DNA from: Lactobacillus taiwanensis DSM 21401
Lineage (GTDB): Bacteria; Bacillota; Bacilli; Lactobacillales; Lactobacillaceae
Length of the DNA stretch: 64,000 nucleotides
Reading direction: 5' to 3'
Assembly (NCBI RefSeq): GCF_001436695.1
Contig: NZ_AYZG01000001.1
Span: 62,001-126,000 of the forward strand
Shown here: positions 43,887-54,834 of the stretch, piece after piece
How positions within the stretch are numbered: the stretch's first letter is position 1
Layout: each line of letters begins with the position of its first letter
The notes under the pieces: model-generated
What the model was told of the DNA's origin: nothing
Database searches by the model: none
The model's input: only the letters and a program-made list of their open reading frames with translations
Program-made: the position numbers and the translations under genes

Positions 43887-44462
43887 TTGAAATTACTTGA
43901 GGAACGGATTCGCAAAGATGGAGAGGTATTGTATGAAAGCGTTTTAAAAATTAACTCTTTTCTTAATCATCAAGTCGATCCAGAACTTATGATGCAAGTA
44001 GGCAAAGAATTTAAGCGTTTATTTGAAAATGAAAAGATCACTAAAGTTCTTACTTGCGAAGCTTCAGGAATTGCACCTGGTATCATGGCAGCTTATCAAT
44101 TGGGTGTTCCAATGGTTTTTGCAAGAAAGAAAAAGCCATCTACTCTCAACGATGCTGTTTATTGGGCAGACGTATTTTCTTATACCAAAAAAGTTAATAA
44201 CAAAATTTGTGTTGAAAAGAAATTTTTAAGTAGTGATGACCATTTATTAATTATTGACGATTTCTTAGCACATGGTGAAGCTGTTAAGGGAATGCTTAAT
44301 ATTGCCAAACAAGCAGATGCATCTGTAACAGGTGTCGGCGTAGTGGTAGCTAAAGAGTTCCAAGGTGGTAGTGACTGGGTTAAAGAACATGGTTATCGTC
44401 TTGAAGCCTTAGCTAGAATTGCCACCTTTGAGAATAATCAAGTGCATTTTGTAGGAGAATAA
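43887..44462 (+). CDS. xpt: Xanthine phosphoribosyltransferase
   Basis: This 191-residue enzyme converts xanthine and PRPP to XMP (purine salvage). The PRPP-binding loop LIIDDFLAHGEAVKG near residue 125 and the start KLLEERIRKDG are typical. It uses a TTG start codon behind a near-perfect AGGAGG. It is the first gene of a two-gene salvage operon controlled by the riboswitch. Confidence 0.95.
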   Translation: MKLLEERIRKDGEVLYESVLKINSFLNHQVDPELMMQVGKEFKRLFENEKITKVLTCEASGIAPGIMAAYQLGVPMVFARKKKPSTLNDAVYWADVFSYTKKVNNKICVEKKFLSSDDHLLIIDDFLAHGEAVKGMLNIAKQADASVTGVGVVVAKEFQGGSDWVKEHGYRLEALARIATFENNQVHFVGE

Positions 44463-44465
44463 TAA

Positions 44466-45794
44466 ATGAAGCATATGCAAGTTAACCACAAAAAAGCAGC
44501 TCTATTAGGTTTGCAGCACTTATTAGCAATGTACTCAGGAGCGATTGCAGTTCCTCTTTTAATTGGGACAGCTTTAAAATTCAACTCCACACAAATGACT
44601 TATCTAGTTTCAATTGATATTTTCATGTGTGGTTTAGCCACTGCGCTACAGCTCTTCCGTAACCGTTATTTTGGAATTGGCTTGCCAGTTGTCTTAGGAT
44701 GTGCAATTCAAGCAGTTGCTCCTCTTCAAATGATTGGTAAAAAATTTACTATCGGCACAATGTACGGTGCTATTACTGTAGCCGGTATTTTCGTATTTTT
44801 AGTTGCTGGTTATTTTTCAAAAATAAAGAAACTCTTTCCGCCCGTTGTAACAGGAAGTTTAATCACAGTTATCGGGCTTTCCTTAATTCCAGTTTCTATT
44901 CAAAATCTTGGTGGCGGTAATTCTGCAGCTAAAAATTTCGGTGATCCTAAAAATCTTTTAACTGGCTTTATAACTGTAGCAATTATTCTTGCCCTTCAAG
45001 TTTGGGGAAAAGGATTTATCAAATCCATCGCTGTTTTAGTGGGGTTAATTGTAGGAACCCTAATTGCCAGCACTCTTGGTATGGTTTCACTTACTCCAGT
45101 TGCTCAAGCTTCTTGGTTCCACTTACCTCAACCTTTTTACTTTGGAATGCCACAGTTCGAGTGGTCATCTAGTTTAACAATGATCATTATTGCTCTCGTT
45201 TCAATGGTTGAATCTACTGGAGTATTCTTTGCTATTGGTGATTTACTCCACAAAGATATCACAAGCGATGACCTCAAAAAAGGTTATCGTGCTGAAGGGC
45301 TCGCACAGATCCTTGGTGGAATCTTTAACACATTCCCCTACACTACTTTTTCACAAAATGTTGGTTTACTTGAATTATCAGGTATCACTACTAAAAGACC
45401 TATTTACTGGGCATCAGGCTTTTTAATGTTAATGGGATTATTGCCAAAATTTGGTGCCTTAGTAACTATTATTCCAAACTCTGTTTTGGGCGGAGCAATG
45501 TTAGTAATGTTTACTATGATTGCCGTTCAAGGGATGCGGATGCTTAAACGCGTTGATTTTGAGGATACTCGCAATATTTTAATCGTTGCTATTTCAATTG
45601 GCCTCGGCTTAGGCGTTACTGTTTATCCACACGTTTTCCAAGCTTTACCTGAAACTGTTCAGTTACTCCTTGGAAATGGTATTGTTGTAGCTAGTTTAAG
45701 TGCTACTATCCTCAACCTATTATTTAAAGGAAAATCCGGTTTAGAAGAACAACATATCCCTGCTGCACCAGAAAAGATTGAAATACAACATTAA
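44466..45794 (+). CDS. pbuX: Xanthine permease (NCS2 family)
   Basis: This 442-residue, about 14-helix permease of the NCS2/UraA type brings in xanthine. The start GLQHLLAMYSGAIAVPLLIG is the family's first-helix signature, and VESTGVFFAIGDLL and NTFPYTTFSQNVGLLELSG (helices 8-10) carry the conserved substrate-site residues. It starts three bases after xpt, so translation is coupled. Confidence 0.95.
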   Translation: MKHMQVNHKKAALLGLQHLLAMYSGAIAVPLLIGTALKFNSTQMTYLVSIDIFMCGLATALQLFRNRYFGIGLPVVLGCAIQAVAPLQMIGKKFTIGTMYGAITVAGIFVFLVAGYFSKIKKLFPPVVTGSLITVIGLSLIPVSIQNLGGGNSAAKNFGDPKNLLTGFITVAIILALQVWGKGFIKSIAVLVGLIVGTLIASTLGMVSLTPVAQASWFHLPQPFYFGMPQFEWSSSLTMIIIALVSMVESTGVFFAIGDLLHKDITSDDLKKGYRAEGLAQILGGIFNTFPYTTFSQNVGLLELSGITTKRPIYWASGFLMLMGLLPKFGALVTIIPNSVLGGAMLVMFTMIAVQGMRMLKRVDFEDTRNILIVAISIGLGLGVTVYPHVFQALPETVQLLLGNGIVVASLSATILNLLFKGKSGLEEQHIPAAPEKIEIQH

Positions 45795-45839
45795 TTAACA
45801 AAGTCTTAACATCCCCTCTAGGATGTATATCTATAAATA

Positions 45840-45873
45840 AAAAGATTCGAGAAAATATCCTCGAATCTTTTTT
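45840..45873. terminator. Bidirectional terminator between pbuX and asd
   Basis: Stem AAAAGATTCGAG / CTCGAATCTTTTTT with an 8-base loop. It ends two convergent operons, purine salvage and lysine synthesis. Confidence 0.92.
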
Positions 45874-45887
45874 ATTGCTATTTTAGT

Positions 45888-46946
45888 TTATACTAAGTTC
45901 ATTTTTACCAAATATTCTGCATTTTCAACAGTATTCCATGCAGCGCCTTTCAACAAGTTGTCCGCAACTACCCACATATTAAAAGCACCCTTATTTTCAT
46001 AGTCAGGTCTTATCCGGCCAACAAATGTATCACGTGACCCTTCCGCAGTAATCGGCTGTGGATATATTTGATTCTTAATATCATCTTGCAAAACAACCCC
46101 TGGAAAATCTGCAATTGCATTCATAATATCTTGCGCAGTAGCAGCTTCATCTTCCACTGTAAAGTAAACACTTTCTCCATGTGCAATCGGTACTGGAACA
46201 CGAACACAAGTAGCAGTCACCTTAATATCTTGCGAATTTATGTCATTAAGCATAATCTTCTTAGTTTCATGAATCATTTTCCATTCTTCATGAGAATAAC
46301 CATTATCTTCTAAAACATCAATTTGTGGTAACAAGTTAAATGCTAAAGGATAATGTTTTTTATCACCTTTAGTTGGTAAAATTTTTGCACCGTTTTGCAT
46401 ATCTTTACCATCCAAATAGTCCTGAGTTTCCCTTTTTAATTCTTCAATTGCAGCTTGTCCAGCACCAGAAGCTGCTTGATAAGTAGAAACAATGATTTGT
46501 TTCAAGCCAAACTTTCTACGTACTGGTTCAAGTGCCATTACCATTTGAATAGTTGAACAGTTAGGATTAGCAATAATGCCATGGTGATTTTTTAAGGCTT
46601 CTGGATTAACTTCTGGTACTACTAATGGTACATCTTCATCCATTCTAAAAGCACTAGTATTATCAACACAAACCGCTCCACGTTTAACTGCTTCTGGCAG
46701 GAACTTTTTAGAAACTCCACCACCAGCTGATGATAAAACTAAGTCTATTCCATCAAAAGATTCTGGAGTAGTTTCTTCAACAGTTAATTCTTGATCTCTA
46801 AATTTAAGTACTGTTCCAGCTGATCTAGATGAAGCAAGCAATTTAACGCTTTTAACTGGAATCGTTGACTGAGCTAATTGTTCAATCATTCTTCTACCAA
46901 CAGCACCCGTAGCACCTAAAATCGCAACATTATATTCTTTAGTCAT
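45888..46946 (-). CDS. asd: Aspartate-semialdehyde dehydrogenase
   Basis: Asd reduces aspartyl phosphate to aspartate semialdehyde, the branch substrate of DapA. The NADP loop [16 protein letters not shown], the catalytic Cys in [11 protein letters not shown] (about residue 130) and the [10 protein letters not shown] segment are present in about 352 residues. The second ATG (46946) has the better-placed AGAGG and overlaps the end of the upstream aminotransferase. As the last gene of the L-box operon it is regulated by lysine. Confidence 0.95.
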   Translation of the reverse strand: MTKEYNVAILGATGAVGRRMIEQLAQSTIPVKSVKLLASSRSAGTVLKFRDQELTVEETTPESFDGIDLVLSSAGGGVSKKFLPEAVKRGAVCVDNTSAFRMDEDVPLVVPEVNPEALKNHHGIIANPNCSTIQMVMALEPVRRKFGLKQIIVSTYQAASGAGQAAIEELKRETQDYLDGKDMQNGAKILPTKGDKKHYPLAFNLLPQIDVLEDNGYSHEEWKMIHETKKIMLNDINSQDIKVTATCVRVPVPIAHGESVYFTVEDEAATAQDIMNAIADFPGVVLQDDIKNQIYPQPITAEGSRDTFVGRIRPDYENKGAFNMWVVADNLLKGAAWNTVENAEYLVKMNLV

Positions 46947-48123
46947 CTTCATTATCCTCTTTCAAAAATTCGCTAATCCTTTTCATAGCAATACGTAAGC
47001 TATCATCTGACGAAGCATATGATAAACGTACATATCCTTCGCCACCTGGTCCAAAAGCACTACCAGGAGTAACTCCAACTTTTTTCTTAAAAGCTAAATC
47101 AAGTGCAAATTGCATATCATCTTTACCATATTTTGCCGGAATTTTAGCAAAAATATAAAACGCTCCCTGTGGATTAACAACATCAAAACCGAGATTGGTT
47201 AGTTCATTAAATACAAATTTACGTCTTTTTTCATAAATTTTTCGATATTTTTCAACGTCTTCGTATCCATTATTTAATGCTTCAATAGCGGCAGCTTGAG
47301 AAGAATCAGTTGTTGTAGTTACCATCAATCCATGAACTTTACTTACTTGTTCCATTACCTTTTTAGGGCCAGCAATATAACCTAAACGATAACCAGTCAT
47401 TGCATGAGATTTTGATAAACCTGAAATATATAAAGCACGCTCAGGAATTTCAGTAGCAATTGAATAATGATCAACGCCGTAGGTTAAAGAACTATAGATT
47501 TCATCGGTAATTACATAGAGATGATATTTTCTAATAATCTGAGCTAGCTGTTTAATTTCTTCCTTTGTATATTCAACTCCAGTGGGGTTAGTAGGATAAT
47601 TCAAGATAATCGCTTTTATATTAGGCTCTGTTTTAAGGGTCGTTTCTAATTTTTCAGCCGTCAATTTAAAATTATCGACAGCAGTATTTACAAGTGAATA
47701 TTGCACGCCTGCCAAGTTGGCAACAGGCCAATATAAAGAAAAGACTGGTGTTGGTACTAAAATTTTATCTTCGGGATTAAGCAGAGTAAAAATAGCTGCA
47801 TTAATTGCTTCAGTAGCTCCAACTGTTGCTACAATCTCACTTTCGGGATCATATTTAACTTGAATTTTTTGCGCTAAAAAATTACTGATAGCTTCCAAAA
47901 GCTCCCTTTTTCCTTTTTGAGGAGCATAATGTGAATCATTATTTTTAATACTTTCAATTGCGGCTTGTTTCACGTGTTCTGGCGTATTTAAATCTGGCTC
48001 ACCCAAAGTTAACTTAATAATACCTGGGATTTTTGAAACTTTATTATCAAAAATTCTAATTCCTGATGGCTTTAAATTCTGAACTTTTTCACTAAAATGA
48101 AGATCATTAGCTAATTCTGGCAT
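46939..48123 (-). CDS. patA: N-acetyl-diaminopimelate aminotransferase (class I PLP)
   Basis: This is a 394-residue class I aminotransferase with the PLP lysine in [18 protein letters not shown] near residue 240 and [12 protein letters not shown] near residue 170. Its place in the dap operon, between dapB and asd, supports the acetyl-LL-diaminopimelate transamination step (N-acetyl-2-amino-6-oxopimelate to N-acetyl-DAP), but other substrates cannot be excluded. The ATG at 48123 has GAGG upstream; a GTG at 48135 overlaps that SD. Confidence 0.82.
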   Translation of the reverse strand: MPELANDLHFSEKVQNLKPSGIRIFDNKVSKIPGIIKLTLGEPDLNTPEHVKQAAIESIKNNDSHYAPQKGKRELLEAISNFLAQKIQVKYDPESEIVATVGATEAINAAIFTLLNPEDKILVPTPVFSLYWPVANLAGVQYSLVNTAVDNFKLTAEKLETTLKTEPNIKAIILNYPTNPTGVEYTKEEIKQLAQIIRKYHLYVITDEIYSSLTYGVDHYSIATEIPERALYISGLSKSHAMTGYRLGYIAGPKKVMEQVSKVHGLMVTTTTDSSQAAAIEALNNGYEDVEKYRKIYEKRRKFVFNELTNLGFDVVNPQGAFYIFAKIPAKYGKDDMQFALDLAFKKKVGVTPGSAFGPGGEGYVRLSYASSDDSLRIAMKRISEFLKEDNEDD

Positions 48124-48138
48124 TTTAGTCCTCACAAT

Positions 48139-48918
48139 CTATAAAATATTCTCTAACCCAATTACCAGTTCATTCAAAGCTGATACCTTTTCAAGAGCAA
48201 CTTTTACCCCACTCATAAATGATTCACGGTCGAAAGAATCTTGTCTGATCGTTAAAGCTTCACCATTTCCTCCAAACAATACTTGTTCATGAGCAATATA
48301 TCCTGGTAAGCGCACTGAATGAATCTTAATTCCTTGATAATCACCACCGCGAACATTTTTTAAACTTTCAACTTCATCAGGAGCTGTTTCATGTTCAGGA
48401 CGATTTTCTGCAATTAACTTTGCGGTACTTAAGGCAGTACCGGACGGAGCATCTTTTTTATCTGCATGATGCATTTCAATAATTTCCACATCTGGAAAGT
48501 ATTTTGCTGCTTCTTTAGCAAATTTCATCAATAAAACTGCTGACATTCCAAAGTTAGGCGCAATTAACCCGCCTACTTGCTCTTTTCTAGATAAAGCAAG
48601 TAATTCTGTTTCTTGATCATCACTTAACCCGGTAGTACCAACAACCGGCGAAATATGATGGTTTAGCGCAAATTTAACATTTTCATATACTGCAGTCGGT
48701 GTTGTAAAATCAATCCAAATATCAGCTATGTCTTCTGGAATTTCACTTATCTGTTTAAAAATTTGAGCAGCTTTTGGTAGAGAATATTTTTCTGGATCAT
48801 TTTTTGCTATCGGACTAAGACCTGCTACGATTTCAAAATCATCCATTTTATTTACCAAATTAACGGCTTTTTGTCCCATTGCGCCGGTAAAACCTGCAAT
48901 TAATACTTTTTTAGTCAT
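48139..48918 (-). CDS. dapB: 4-hydroxy-tetrahydrodipicolinate reductase
   Basis: DapB is an NAD(P)H-dependent reductase in the second committed step of the pathway. The N-terminal [15 protein letters not shown] nucleotide loop and the catalytic [16 protein letters not shown] segment with its Lys are seen; length is 259 residues. Its ATG overlaps dapA's stop by eight bases, and the SD GGAAAAGAAG lies in dapA. Confidence 0.95.
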   Translation of the reverse strand: MTKKVLIAGFTGAMGQKAVNLVNKMDDFEIVAGLSPIAKNDPEKYSLPKAAQIFKQISEIPEDIADIWIDFTTPTAVYENVKFALNHHISPVVGTTGLSDDQETELLALSRKEQVGGLIAPNFGMSAVLLMKFAKEAAKYFPDVEIIEMHHADKKDAPSGTALSTAKLIAENRPEHETAPDEVESLKNVRGGDYQGIKIHSVRLPGYIAHEQVLFGGNGEALTIRQDSFDRESFMSGVKVALEKVSALNELVIGLENIL

Positions 48919-49849
48919 CTTTTTCAACTTCTTTTCCTAAATCCAGTGCTAATTTATTCATCAATGCATCATCACTTAACCCTAATTTTTGAGCAAGGAT
49001 AACTTTTTCTTCATTATTTAAACTAACTAATGGTAAACGGCAATCTCCAGTATTAAATCCTTGCGCATTTAATACTGCTTTAACTGGCGACGGTGATGGA
49101 TACATAAAAAGAGCTGCCATTTTTGGTGTAAGCCAGCGTTGTAATCGAGCAGCTTCAGGGTAATTACCTGCATATAGATTATCGTACATTTTTCTCATTT
49201 GTTTTGAATAAATATGAGAAGCAACTGAAACAACCCCATTAGCCCCAAGCAATCGAGCAGTTAAAGCTTGACTATCTTCACCAGTAAAGACTTGGAAGTC
49301 ACTATCTTTGTGGTCAATAATATATTCCAATTCTTCTAAACTTGCACATTGCTTAATTCCCTTAATATTTTCTACATGAGAAAGTTGTACAATCGTTTCT
49401 TGATTCATCTTTACACCAGTCCGACCAGGGATATTGTAAATTAAAATTGGTAGATTTACATTTTCCGCTACTGCCGTAAAGTGAGCTACCATACTACGTT
49501 GATTAGGTTTGTTATATGGCGGTACCACGATCAAGGCATAGTCTATTCCCTTAATTTTAGCCACTTCATTGGTAAAAGCAACTGTTTCAGCTGTATTATT
49601 ACTTCCAGTCCCAGCAATCACTGGTACTCGTCCATTAACAATTTCACCAAACTTTGTGTAAAGTTCAATTTTTTCGTCATGAGACAATTCAGGTGTTTCA
49701 CCTGTCGTACCACCAATGACAAAACCATTAGTACCTTGATTAATTAAATAATTGGTTAACTTTTTCAAGCTATCAAAATTAATTTTTTTATTTTCACCAA
49801 ATGGTGTCACAATAGCCGTTAACAAATCAGCATCCCTTAATCCTATCAT
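48911..49849 (-). CDS. dapA: 4-hydroxy-tetrahydrodipicolinate synthase
   Basis: DapA condenses pyruvate with aspartate semialdehyde. The Schiff-base lysine lies in [10 protein letters not shown] near residue 163, and [12 protein letters not shown] holds the catalytic Tyr/Arg region (about residue 138). At 312 residues it is about 15-20 residues longer than the common form, with an acidic tail. It is co-directional with dapL two bases upstream; GGAG precedes the ATG. Confidence 0.95.
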   Translation of the reverse strand: MIGLRDADLLTAIVTPFGENKKINFDSLKKLTNYLINQGTNGFVIGGTTGETPELSHDEKIELYTKFGEIVNGRVPVIAGTGSNNTAETVAFTNEVAKIKGIDYALIVVPPYNKPNQRSMVAHFTAVAENVNLPILIYNIPGRTGVKMNQETIVQLSHVENIKGIKQCASLEELEYIIDHKDSDFQVFTGEDSQALTARLLGANGVVSVASHIYSKQMRKMYDNLYAGNYPEAARLQRWLTPKMAALFMYPSPSPVKAVLNAQGFNTGDCRLPLVSLNNEEKVILAQKLGLSDDALMNKLALDLGKEVEKDD

Positions 49850-49851
49850 TT

Positions 49852-51000
49852 TTAATTCTCCATTCTATCAATCAAAAATCTCTTAACTGCGTCAACTCCG
49901 CGCATAATGCTCTTTTCATTAGGTGTTAAAGTAGCTGAATGAAGTTCTGAATCATCTTCTACTCCCAGCCAAAACATTACGCCTGGAAACTTAGCCAATA
50001 AAAAGCCAAAATCTTCTCCTGTCATTGCTGGTGGAGTCTCAATGTATTTAACTTCAGGATTATTTTTCATATATGAAATAAACTTTTTAGTTAATTCAGG
50101 ATCGTTCTCAACTGGCCAATAACCGCCTTGATTTAATTCCAACTTTACTTCCATATTGTAGCTGCGAGCAATTCCCTGACATACATCTCTTAAACGATCA
50201 TCAATTTCTAGAATCATTTTTTGAGTTAGACCCCGAATAGTGCCCTCAATACGTGTATGACCTGCAATTACATTTCGAATCGTTCCTGCTTCAACCTTAC
50301 CCAAAGTGATAACACCACTTTGAATAGGATCAATACTACGCGAAATAATTGTCTGGATTTGCATAATTAAACTAGCACTTGCTACTACGGTATCATTAGC
50401 ATTTTGTGGAAAAGCAGCATGTCCACTTTTACCATTTACATCAATATTAACTTCTGTTGTTCCAGCAAATAAAGTTCCTAGCCGACAGCCAATTGCGCCC
50501 GCTGGTAAATTAGGATTATCATGCAAGCCATAGAATTCATCAGGTTTAAATTGATCATGAAAGATTCCTAGTTCATAAGCCTTTTTACCGCCACTCTCAC
50601 TTTCTTCAGCTGGCTGAAAAAAGAACAATAAATTATCTTTAGGCTGATTTTCACTAAAATAACTCAAAAGTCCTAAGGCAACTGTCATATGAATATCATG
50701 TCCACAAGCATGCATTATATTTGAATGTTTTGAGGAATACGATAGGCCTGTTTTTTCAGTTACTGGTAAAGCATCAATATCTGTACGATAACCAATTGTT
50801 CGCTTAGGATTACTTCCTTTAACCAAGACTAATATTGCCGTTGGTAATTTTTGGGGAATCTCTATTTCTAAATAGTCTTGTTTTAATTGATCAATAATAC
50901 TTAAAAGATAATCATGAGTTTGAAATTCTTTTAGCGCAAGTTCAGGAATTTGATGTAAATGCCGTCTAATTTCAATTAATTCTGCTTCACTTAAAATCAT
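49852..51000 (-). CDS. dapL: N-acetyldiaminopimelate deacetylase
   Basis: This M20-family zinc or cobalt hydrolase of 382 residues removes the acetyl group to give LL-diaminopimelate. The metal ligands appear in [16 protein letters not shown] near residue 98 and in the [10 protein letters not shown] segment. Together with DapH it defines the acetyl branch. It is two bases from dapH and two from dapA, so it is a middle cistron of the L-box operon. Confidence 0.9.
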   Translation of the reverse strand: MILSEAELIEIRRHLHQIPELALKEFQTHDYLLSIIDQLKQDYLEIEIPQKLPTAILVLVKGSNPKRTIGYRTDIDALPVTEKTGLSYSSKHSNIMHACGHDIHMTVALGLLSYFSENQPKDNLLFFFQPAEESESGGKKAYELGIFHDQFKPDEFYGLHDNPNLPAGAIGCRLGTLFAGTTEVNIDVNGKSGHAAFPQNANDTVVASASLIMQIQTIISRSIDPIQSGVITLGKVEAGTIRNVIAGHTRIEGTIRGLTQKMILEIDDRLRDVCQGIARSYNMEVKLELNQGGYWPVENDPELTKKFISYMKNNPEVKYIETPPAMTGEDFGFLLAKFPGVMFWLGVEDDSELHSATLTPNEKSIMRGVDAVKRFLIDRMEN

Positions 51001-51002
51001 CT

Positions 51003-51713
51003 TTATATCTTTCTTAAATTATCTTCAAGGCCCGTTTTACTTTTAGTCTTTTCGTCAATATTTTTAATAAACTTAGCAGGCACTCCGGCCACCATTGTAT
51101 GAGGAGCAACATCATGCGTTACAATTGCACCAGCTGCAATTACTGAACCTTCACCCACATGAACGCCTTCAATTACAACAGCGTTTGCGCCAATTAAAAC
51201 ATTATCGTCAATTCTGACTGGTTGAGCTGAAGCTGGTTCAATTACACCCGCAAGCACGGCATTTGCACCTATATGACAGTGCTTACCAACAATTGCACGT
51301 CCGCCTAAAACAGCACCCATATCAATCATTGAGTTATCACCAATTTCAGCACCAATATTGATAATGGCACCCATCATAATGACTGCATTTGCACCAATTT
51401 CAACTTGATCACGAATAATTGCTCCTGGTTCAATGCGAGCATTAAACTTTTTCAAATCAAGCAAGGGAACAGCGGAATTTCTAGCATCATTTTCAATCAC
51501 ATAGTCGACTATTTTATCTTTATTATTATCTAAGACTGTCTTAACCATTTTCCAGTCTCCAAAAATCACACCACTATGATCTTCAACAAATGTTTGAATA
51601 TCTTCAGGAAATTTAATTTCACTTAATTGTCCTTTAAGATATACCTTAACAGGGGTCTTTTTAGGGGCATTGCCGATGTAGTTGATAATACTTTGTGCAT
51701 CTAATTTTGTCAT
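51003..51713 (-). CDS. dapH: Tetrahydrodipicolinate N-acetyltransferase
   Basis: This acetyl-CoA-dependent enzyme of 236 residues has a left-handed beta-helix of hexapeptide repeats ([20 protein letters not shown], followed by [19 protein letters not shown]) and a small N-terminal domain. It commits the pathway to acetylated intermediates. It is the second gene of the operon, 18 bases after lysA. Confidence 0.95.
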   Translation of the reverse strand: MTKLDAQSIINYIGNAPKKTPVKVYLKGQLSEIKFPEDIQTFVEDHSGVIFGDWKMVKTVLDNNKDKIVDYVIENDARNSAVPLLDLKKFNARIEPGAIIRDQVEIGANAVIMMGAIINIGAEIGDNSMIDMGAVLGGRAIVGKHCHIGANAVLAGVIEPASAQPVRIDDNVLIGANAVVIEGVHVGEGSVIAAGAIVTHDVAPHTMVAGVPAKFIKNIDEKTKSKTGLEDNLRKI

Positions 51714-51731
51714 ATTAATCTCTTTTCTAAA

Positions 51732-53036
51732 TTAAACATTATAGCTTTGGTCTAAATGAACTAGATCTACTAAAGACTCACGTTTAATTACAACTTGAGC
51801 CTGACCATTTTCAGCAAATACAACTGCTGGTCGAGGATTTCGATTATAATTTGAAGCCATTGAATAACCATAAGCACCTGTATCTAGCATCGCTAAAATA
51901 TCTCCTGGCTTTACATCTGGAAGTTCTGCATCAGCCAAAATATCTCCAGACTCACAATATTTACCAGCAAGGTGAACCTTTTGAATAGTCTTTTTTCTAG
52001 GATCATTAGCTAAAATAGCTTCATATTTTGCTTGATAAAGTGCAGGACGAATATTGTCGCCCATTCCTCCATCAACTGCTAAATAAGGAATAAGACCAGG
52101 AACATCTTTCCTACTGCCTACTGTATATAAATTGTATCCAGCCGGACCAACAATTGAACGTCCGGGTTCAATATCAATCTCAGGAATTGGAAAATTATTT
52201 TTAGCAGCTTCACTTTTAATTGTTTTAATGATTGCTTTAACAAATTCTTCTGGCTTTAATGGATGATCTTCAGCAACATATTTAATCCCAAAACCGCCAC
52301 CCACATTAATAACTTGAGCAGTATAGTCATGGTTCTTACGCCAAGAAACTGCAATTTCGATTAGCTTGGCCGCTGCCATTTCAAAGCCATTCAACTCAAA
52401 AATTTGTGAACCAATATGAGCATGTAATCCAAGCATGTGCATTCGCGGATTAGCTAAAACTTTTTCTAAGGCCAAATCTGCTTGACCAGATTCAATGTCA
52501 AAACCAAATTTGCTATCAACTTGACCGGTTTGGTCATATTCATGAGTATGAGCTGAAATTCCTGGCGTAACTCTAAGCATGACATTAATCTCACTATTAT
52601 TTTTTTCTAGCACTTCATTAAGTAAGTCAATCTCATAAAAATTATCAATCATAATCTTGCCCACATGTTTTTTTACGGCCATTTCTAATTCTGCTTTAGA
52701 CTTATTATTGCCATGAAAACTAACACGCTCCATTGGAAAGCCAGCCTTTAGTGCTGTATAAAGTTCTCCAGCAGATACAACATCCGTAGATGCACCTTCT
52801 TCACTTGCTACTTGATACATTGCAATTGCCGCAAAGGCTTTGCTGGCATAGCTCACAGCATAATCAACTTGTTCTTCTTCAAAAACTTTCTTAAAAGCTC
52901 TAATTTGATGACGAATTTGATTAACATCGTACACAACAAGTGGTGTCCCGTATTCTCTAGCTAAATCTATACTATCTACACCACCAATAGTTAAATGACC
53001 TACTTGATTAATTTGATTTGTTACTTGCGAGTTCAT
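51732..53036 (-). CDS. lysA: Diaminopimelate decarboxylase
   Basis: This 434-residue PLP enzyme of alanine racemase fold type III makes lysine from meso-DAP. The PLP lysine lies in VSYASKAFA near residue 64, and the specificity segment GKYCESGDIL, with its catalytic Cys, lies near residue 358. It is the first gene behind the L-box, so the riboswitch directly gates the whole operon. The operon also supplies meso-DAP for peptidoglycan where needed, so lysA placement first makes the decarboxylation step the most tightly regulated. Confidence 0.96.
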   Translation of the reverse strand: MNSQVTNQINQVGHLTIGGVDSIDLAREYGTPLVVYDVNQIRHQIRAFKKVFEEEQVDYAVSYASKAFAAIAMYQVASEEGASTDVVSAGELYTALKAGFPMERVSFHGNNKSKAELEMAVKKHVGKIMIDNFYEIDLLNEVLEKNNSEINVMLRVTPGISAHTHEYDQTGQVDSKFGFDIESGQADLALEKVLANPRMHMLGLHAHIGSQIFELNGFEMAAAKLIEIAVSWRKNHDYTAQVINVGGGFGIKYVAEDHPLKPEEFVKAIIKTIKSEAAKNNFPIPEIDIEPGRSIVGPAGYNLYTVGSRKDVPGLIPYLAVDGGMGDNIRPALYQAKYEAILANDPRKKTIQKVHLAGKYCESGDILADAELPDVKPGDILAMLDTGAYGYSMASNYNRNPRPAVVFAENGQAQVVIKRESLVDLVHLDQSYNV

Positions 53037-53079
53037 CTTTCTACCTACATTTCTAAAAAAGTAGAAGCGCTAACAAAAA

Positions 53080-53112
53080 AGTCCATTGTTTGCGCTGAAC
53101 AAACAATGGACT
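53080..53112 (-). terminator. Riboswitch-controlled terminator before lysA
   Basis: Perfect 13-bp stem AGTCCATTGTTTG / CAAACAATGGACT with a 7-base loop and a T-run on the minus strand. Confidence 0.93.
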
Positions 53113-53312
53113 AAAAAAGCTTTTAATCTTATGATCGATAGCGCTCCGCGAATTTTGATTTTCGCGACAGTTTGCAGTCTCTTAAACTACAACCCAGCAA
53201 ATAATATTTCGGCAAGATATTATCACTTCGGCAACTTTCCCTTTCACAATTAATCATAGTTTTGCCAAACTCATAATTGCTACTATTGTCAGTTGCGCCT
53301 CTTCGAATTTAA
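53113..53312 (-). ncRNA. Lysine riboswitch (L-box)
   Basis: On the minus strand the conserved parts appear in order: GAGGCGCAACTGACAATAGTA at the P1/P2 side (53304-53284), GGGAAAGTTGCCGAAG, the GCTGGGTTGTAGTTTAAGA segment, AGACTGC and the closing AGCGCTA. The long P2-P5 arms are present. Lysine binding should favour the terminator at 53080-53112 and shut off lysA to asd. Confidence 0.93.
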
Positions 53313-53316
53313 TTAA

Positions 53317-53345
53317 ATTGTATATTTTATTAAAAAAACAGTCAA
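53317..53345 (-). promoter_or_regulatory. Promoter of the L-box operon
   Basis: TTGACT (53345-53340), a 17-base spacer and TACAAT (53322-53317), an almost perfect sigma-A promoter; transcription starts about ten bases before the aptamer. Confidence 0.88.
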
Positions 53346-53364
53346 GCTTTTACATGAATCTTTA

Positions 53365-53411
53365 ATTTTAATTGCAAGTTTTAAAAATAATGTTAAACTT
53401 GCAATTAAAAT
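53365..53411. repeat. Perfect 17-bp inverted repeat between lysA and lysC promoters
   Basis: The arms at 53365-53381 and 53395-53411 (with core TTTTAATTGCAAGTTT and its complement) are separated by 13 bases. It has no T-run suited to termination and lies upstream of both operons, so an operator of a dimeric regulator is the simplest reading. Confidence 0.7.
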
Positions 53412-53466
53412 ATTTTAACTAAAGCTATCAAAAATAGTTTTAAATAAATCTAAAGGAAGTAGTAAT

Positions 53467-54819
53467 GTGAAAGTAGTAAAATTTGGTGGCAGTTCACTAG
53501 CTACCGGAAAGAGCGTCAATCAAGCAATTAATATTATTTTAGCCGATCCTAGTCGGCAAGTAATGGTAGTCTCCGCACCAGGTAAAAGAAAAAACTCCGA
53601 TACCAAAGTTACCGATCTTTTAATCAAATATGCTAAAAAAGTTCTTAATCATGAGGATTTCAAACAAATCGTAGATGAGATTTTTAGTCGTTATCAAGAT
53701 ATTGGTAAATATTTTCAAGTTGAAGATAAAGAACTTGAGCAACTTAAAAATGCTTTATTATCCTTACCAACACAAATTTATCCAACTGATGATTATCTTA
53801 TTGCTGCTTTCAAAGCTCATGGTGAACGCTTGAACGCTCGTTTGATTACAATGATCCTAAACAAAAAGGGGCTAAAAGCTAAATTTCTCGATCCTTTTGA
53901 TGTCGGCCTAACTGTAACTGGCGAACCAAACGATGCTATTGTCAGTCCTGAAACCTATATCAATCTTGCTAAAGTTGAGTTATCTTCAGAAGAATATATA
54001 GTCTTTCCTGGATTTTTTGGAATGACTCCTTCGGGACATATTGCAACTTTTTCTCGAGGTGGATCTGACATTACAGGGGCAATCTTAGCACGCGGATTAC
54101 ATGCTGATCTATACGAGAATTTCACTGATGTTAATGGAATATTTGCAGCTAATCCTAGCATTATTGAACATCCCGATTCAATTAAACAAATGACTTACCG
54201 TGAAATGCGAGAATTATCGTATGCTGGATTTTCGGTTTTTCATGATGAAGCTCTAATTCCTGCAATTGAAGGAAAAATTCCAATTAACGTAAAAAATACT
54301 AACGACCCTAAAAATGCAGGCACTTTAATTGTTCCTAATCAAAAATTTAAACCGACTAATCCAGTGACGGGCGTAGCCAGCCAAAAACACTTCTCTGCTC
54401 TTTACTTGCATAAATACTTACTCAATAAAGAAGCTGGCTTTACGTTACGAATTTTGCAAATACTTTATAAACACAATATTCCATATGAACACATGCCTTC
54501 TGGAATTGATGACATTACTATTATTTTCAATCGTCAATTTTTAAATGATCAACTAATTGATTTAATTTGCAATGAAATTCAATCTTTAATTAATCCTGAT
54601 CAACTAGAATGGATTGATGACTACGCTATTATCATGGTCGTTGGAGAAGGTATGAAATATCAAGAGAGCATTAGTGCGCAAATTCTTTCTGCACTTAATG
54701 AGCAAAACATTTCTCCACAAATGATTAATCAAGGGGCTTCTCAAATTTCAATTATGATTGGTACTAAAAAAGAAGAAGCCGATCAAGTTGTTAAAACTAT
54801 TTATAAGCAATTTTTCTAG
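53467..54819 (+). CDS. lysC: Aspartate kinase
   Basis: This 450-residue monofunctional aspartokinase phosphorylates aspartate, the entry step of the pathway. The N-terminal KFGGSSLATGKSV (catalytic Lys and Ser), the FSRGGSDITGAILA ATP segment near residue 198, and C-terminal ACT-like regulatory domains (residues about 310-450) are visible. Start is GTG with AAAGGAAG upstream. Unlike its divergent partner operon, no riboswitch lies in its leader. Confidence 0.95.
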   Translation: MKVVKFGGSSLATGKSVNQAINIILADPSRQVMVVSAPGKRKNSDTKVTDLLIKYAKKVLNHEDFKQIVDEIFSRYQDIGKYFQVEDKELEQLKNALLSLPTQIYPTDDYLIAAFKAHGERLNARLITMILNKKGLKAKFLDPFDVGLTVTGEPNDAIVSPETYINLAKVELSSEEYIVFPGFFGMTPSGHIATFSRGGSDITGAILARGLHADLYENFTDVNGIFAANPSIIEHPDSIKQMTYREMRELSYAGFSVFHDEALIPAIEGKIPINVKNTNDPKNAGTLIVPNQKFKPTNPVTGVASQKHFSALYLHKYLLNKEAGFTLRILQILYKHNIPYEHMPSGIDDITIIFNRQFLNDQLIDLICNEIQSLINPDQLEWIDDYAIIMVVGEGMKYQESISAQILSALNEQNISPQMINQGASQISIMIGTKKEEADQVVKTIYKQFF

Positions 54820-54834
54820 AAAGGATGATTTCCC

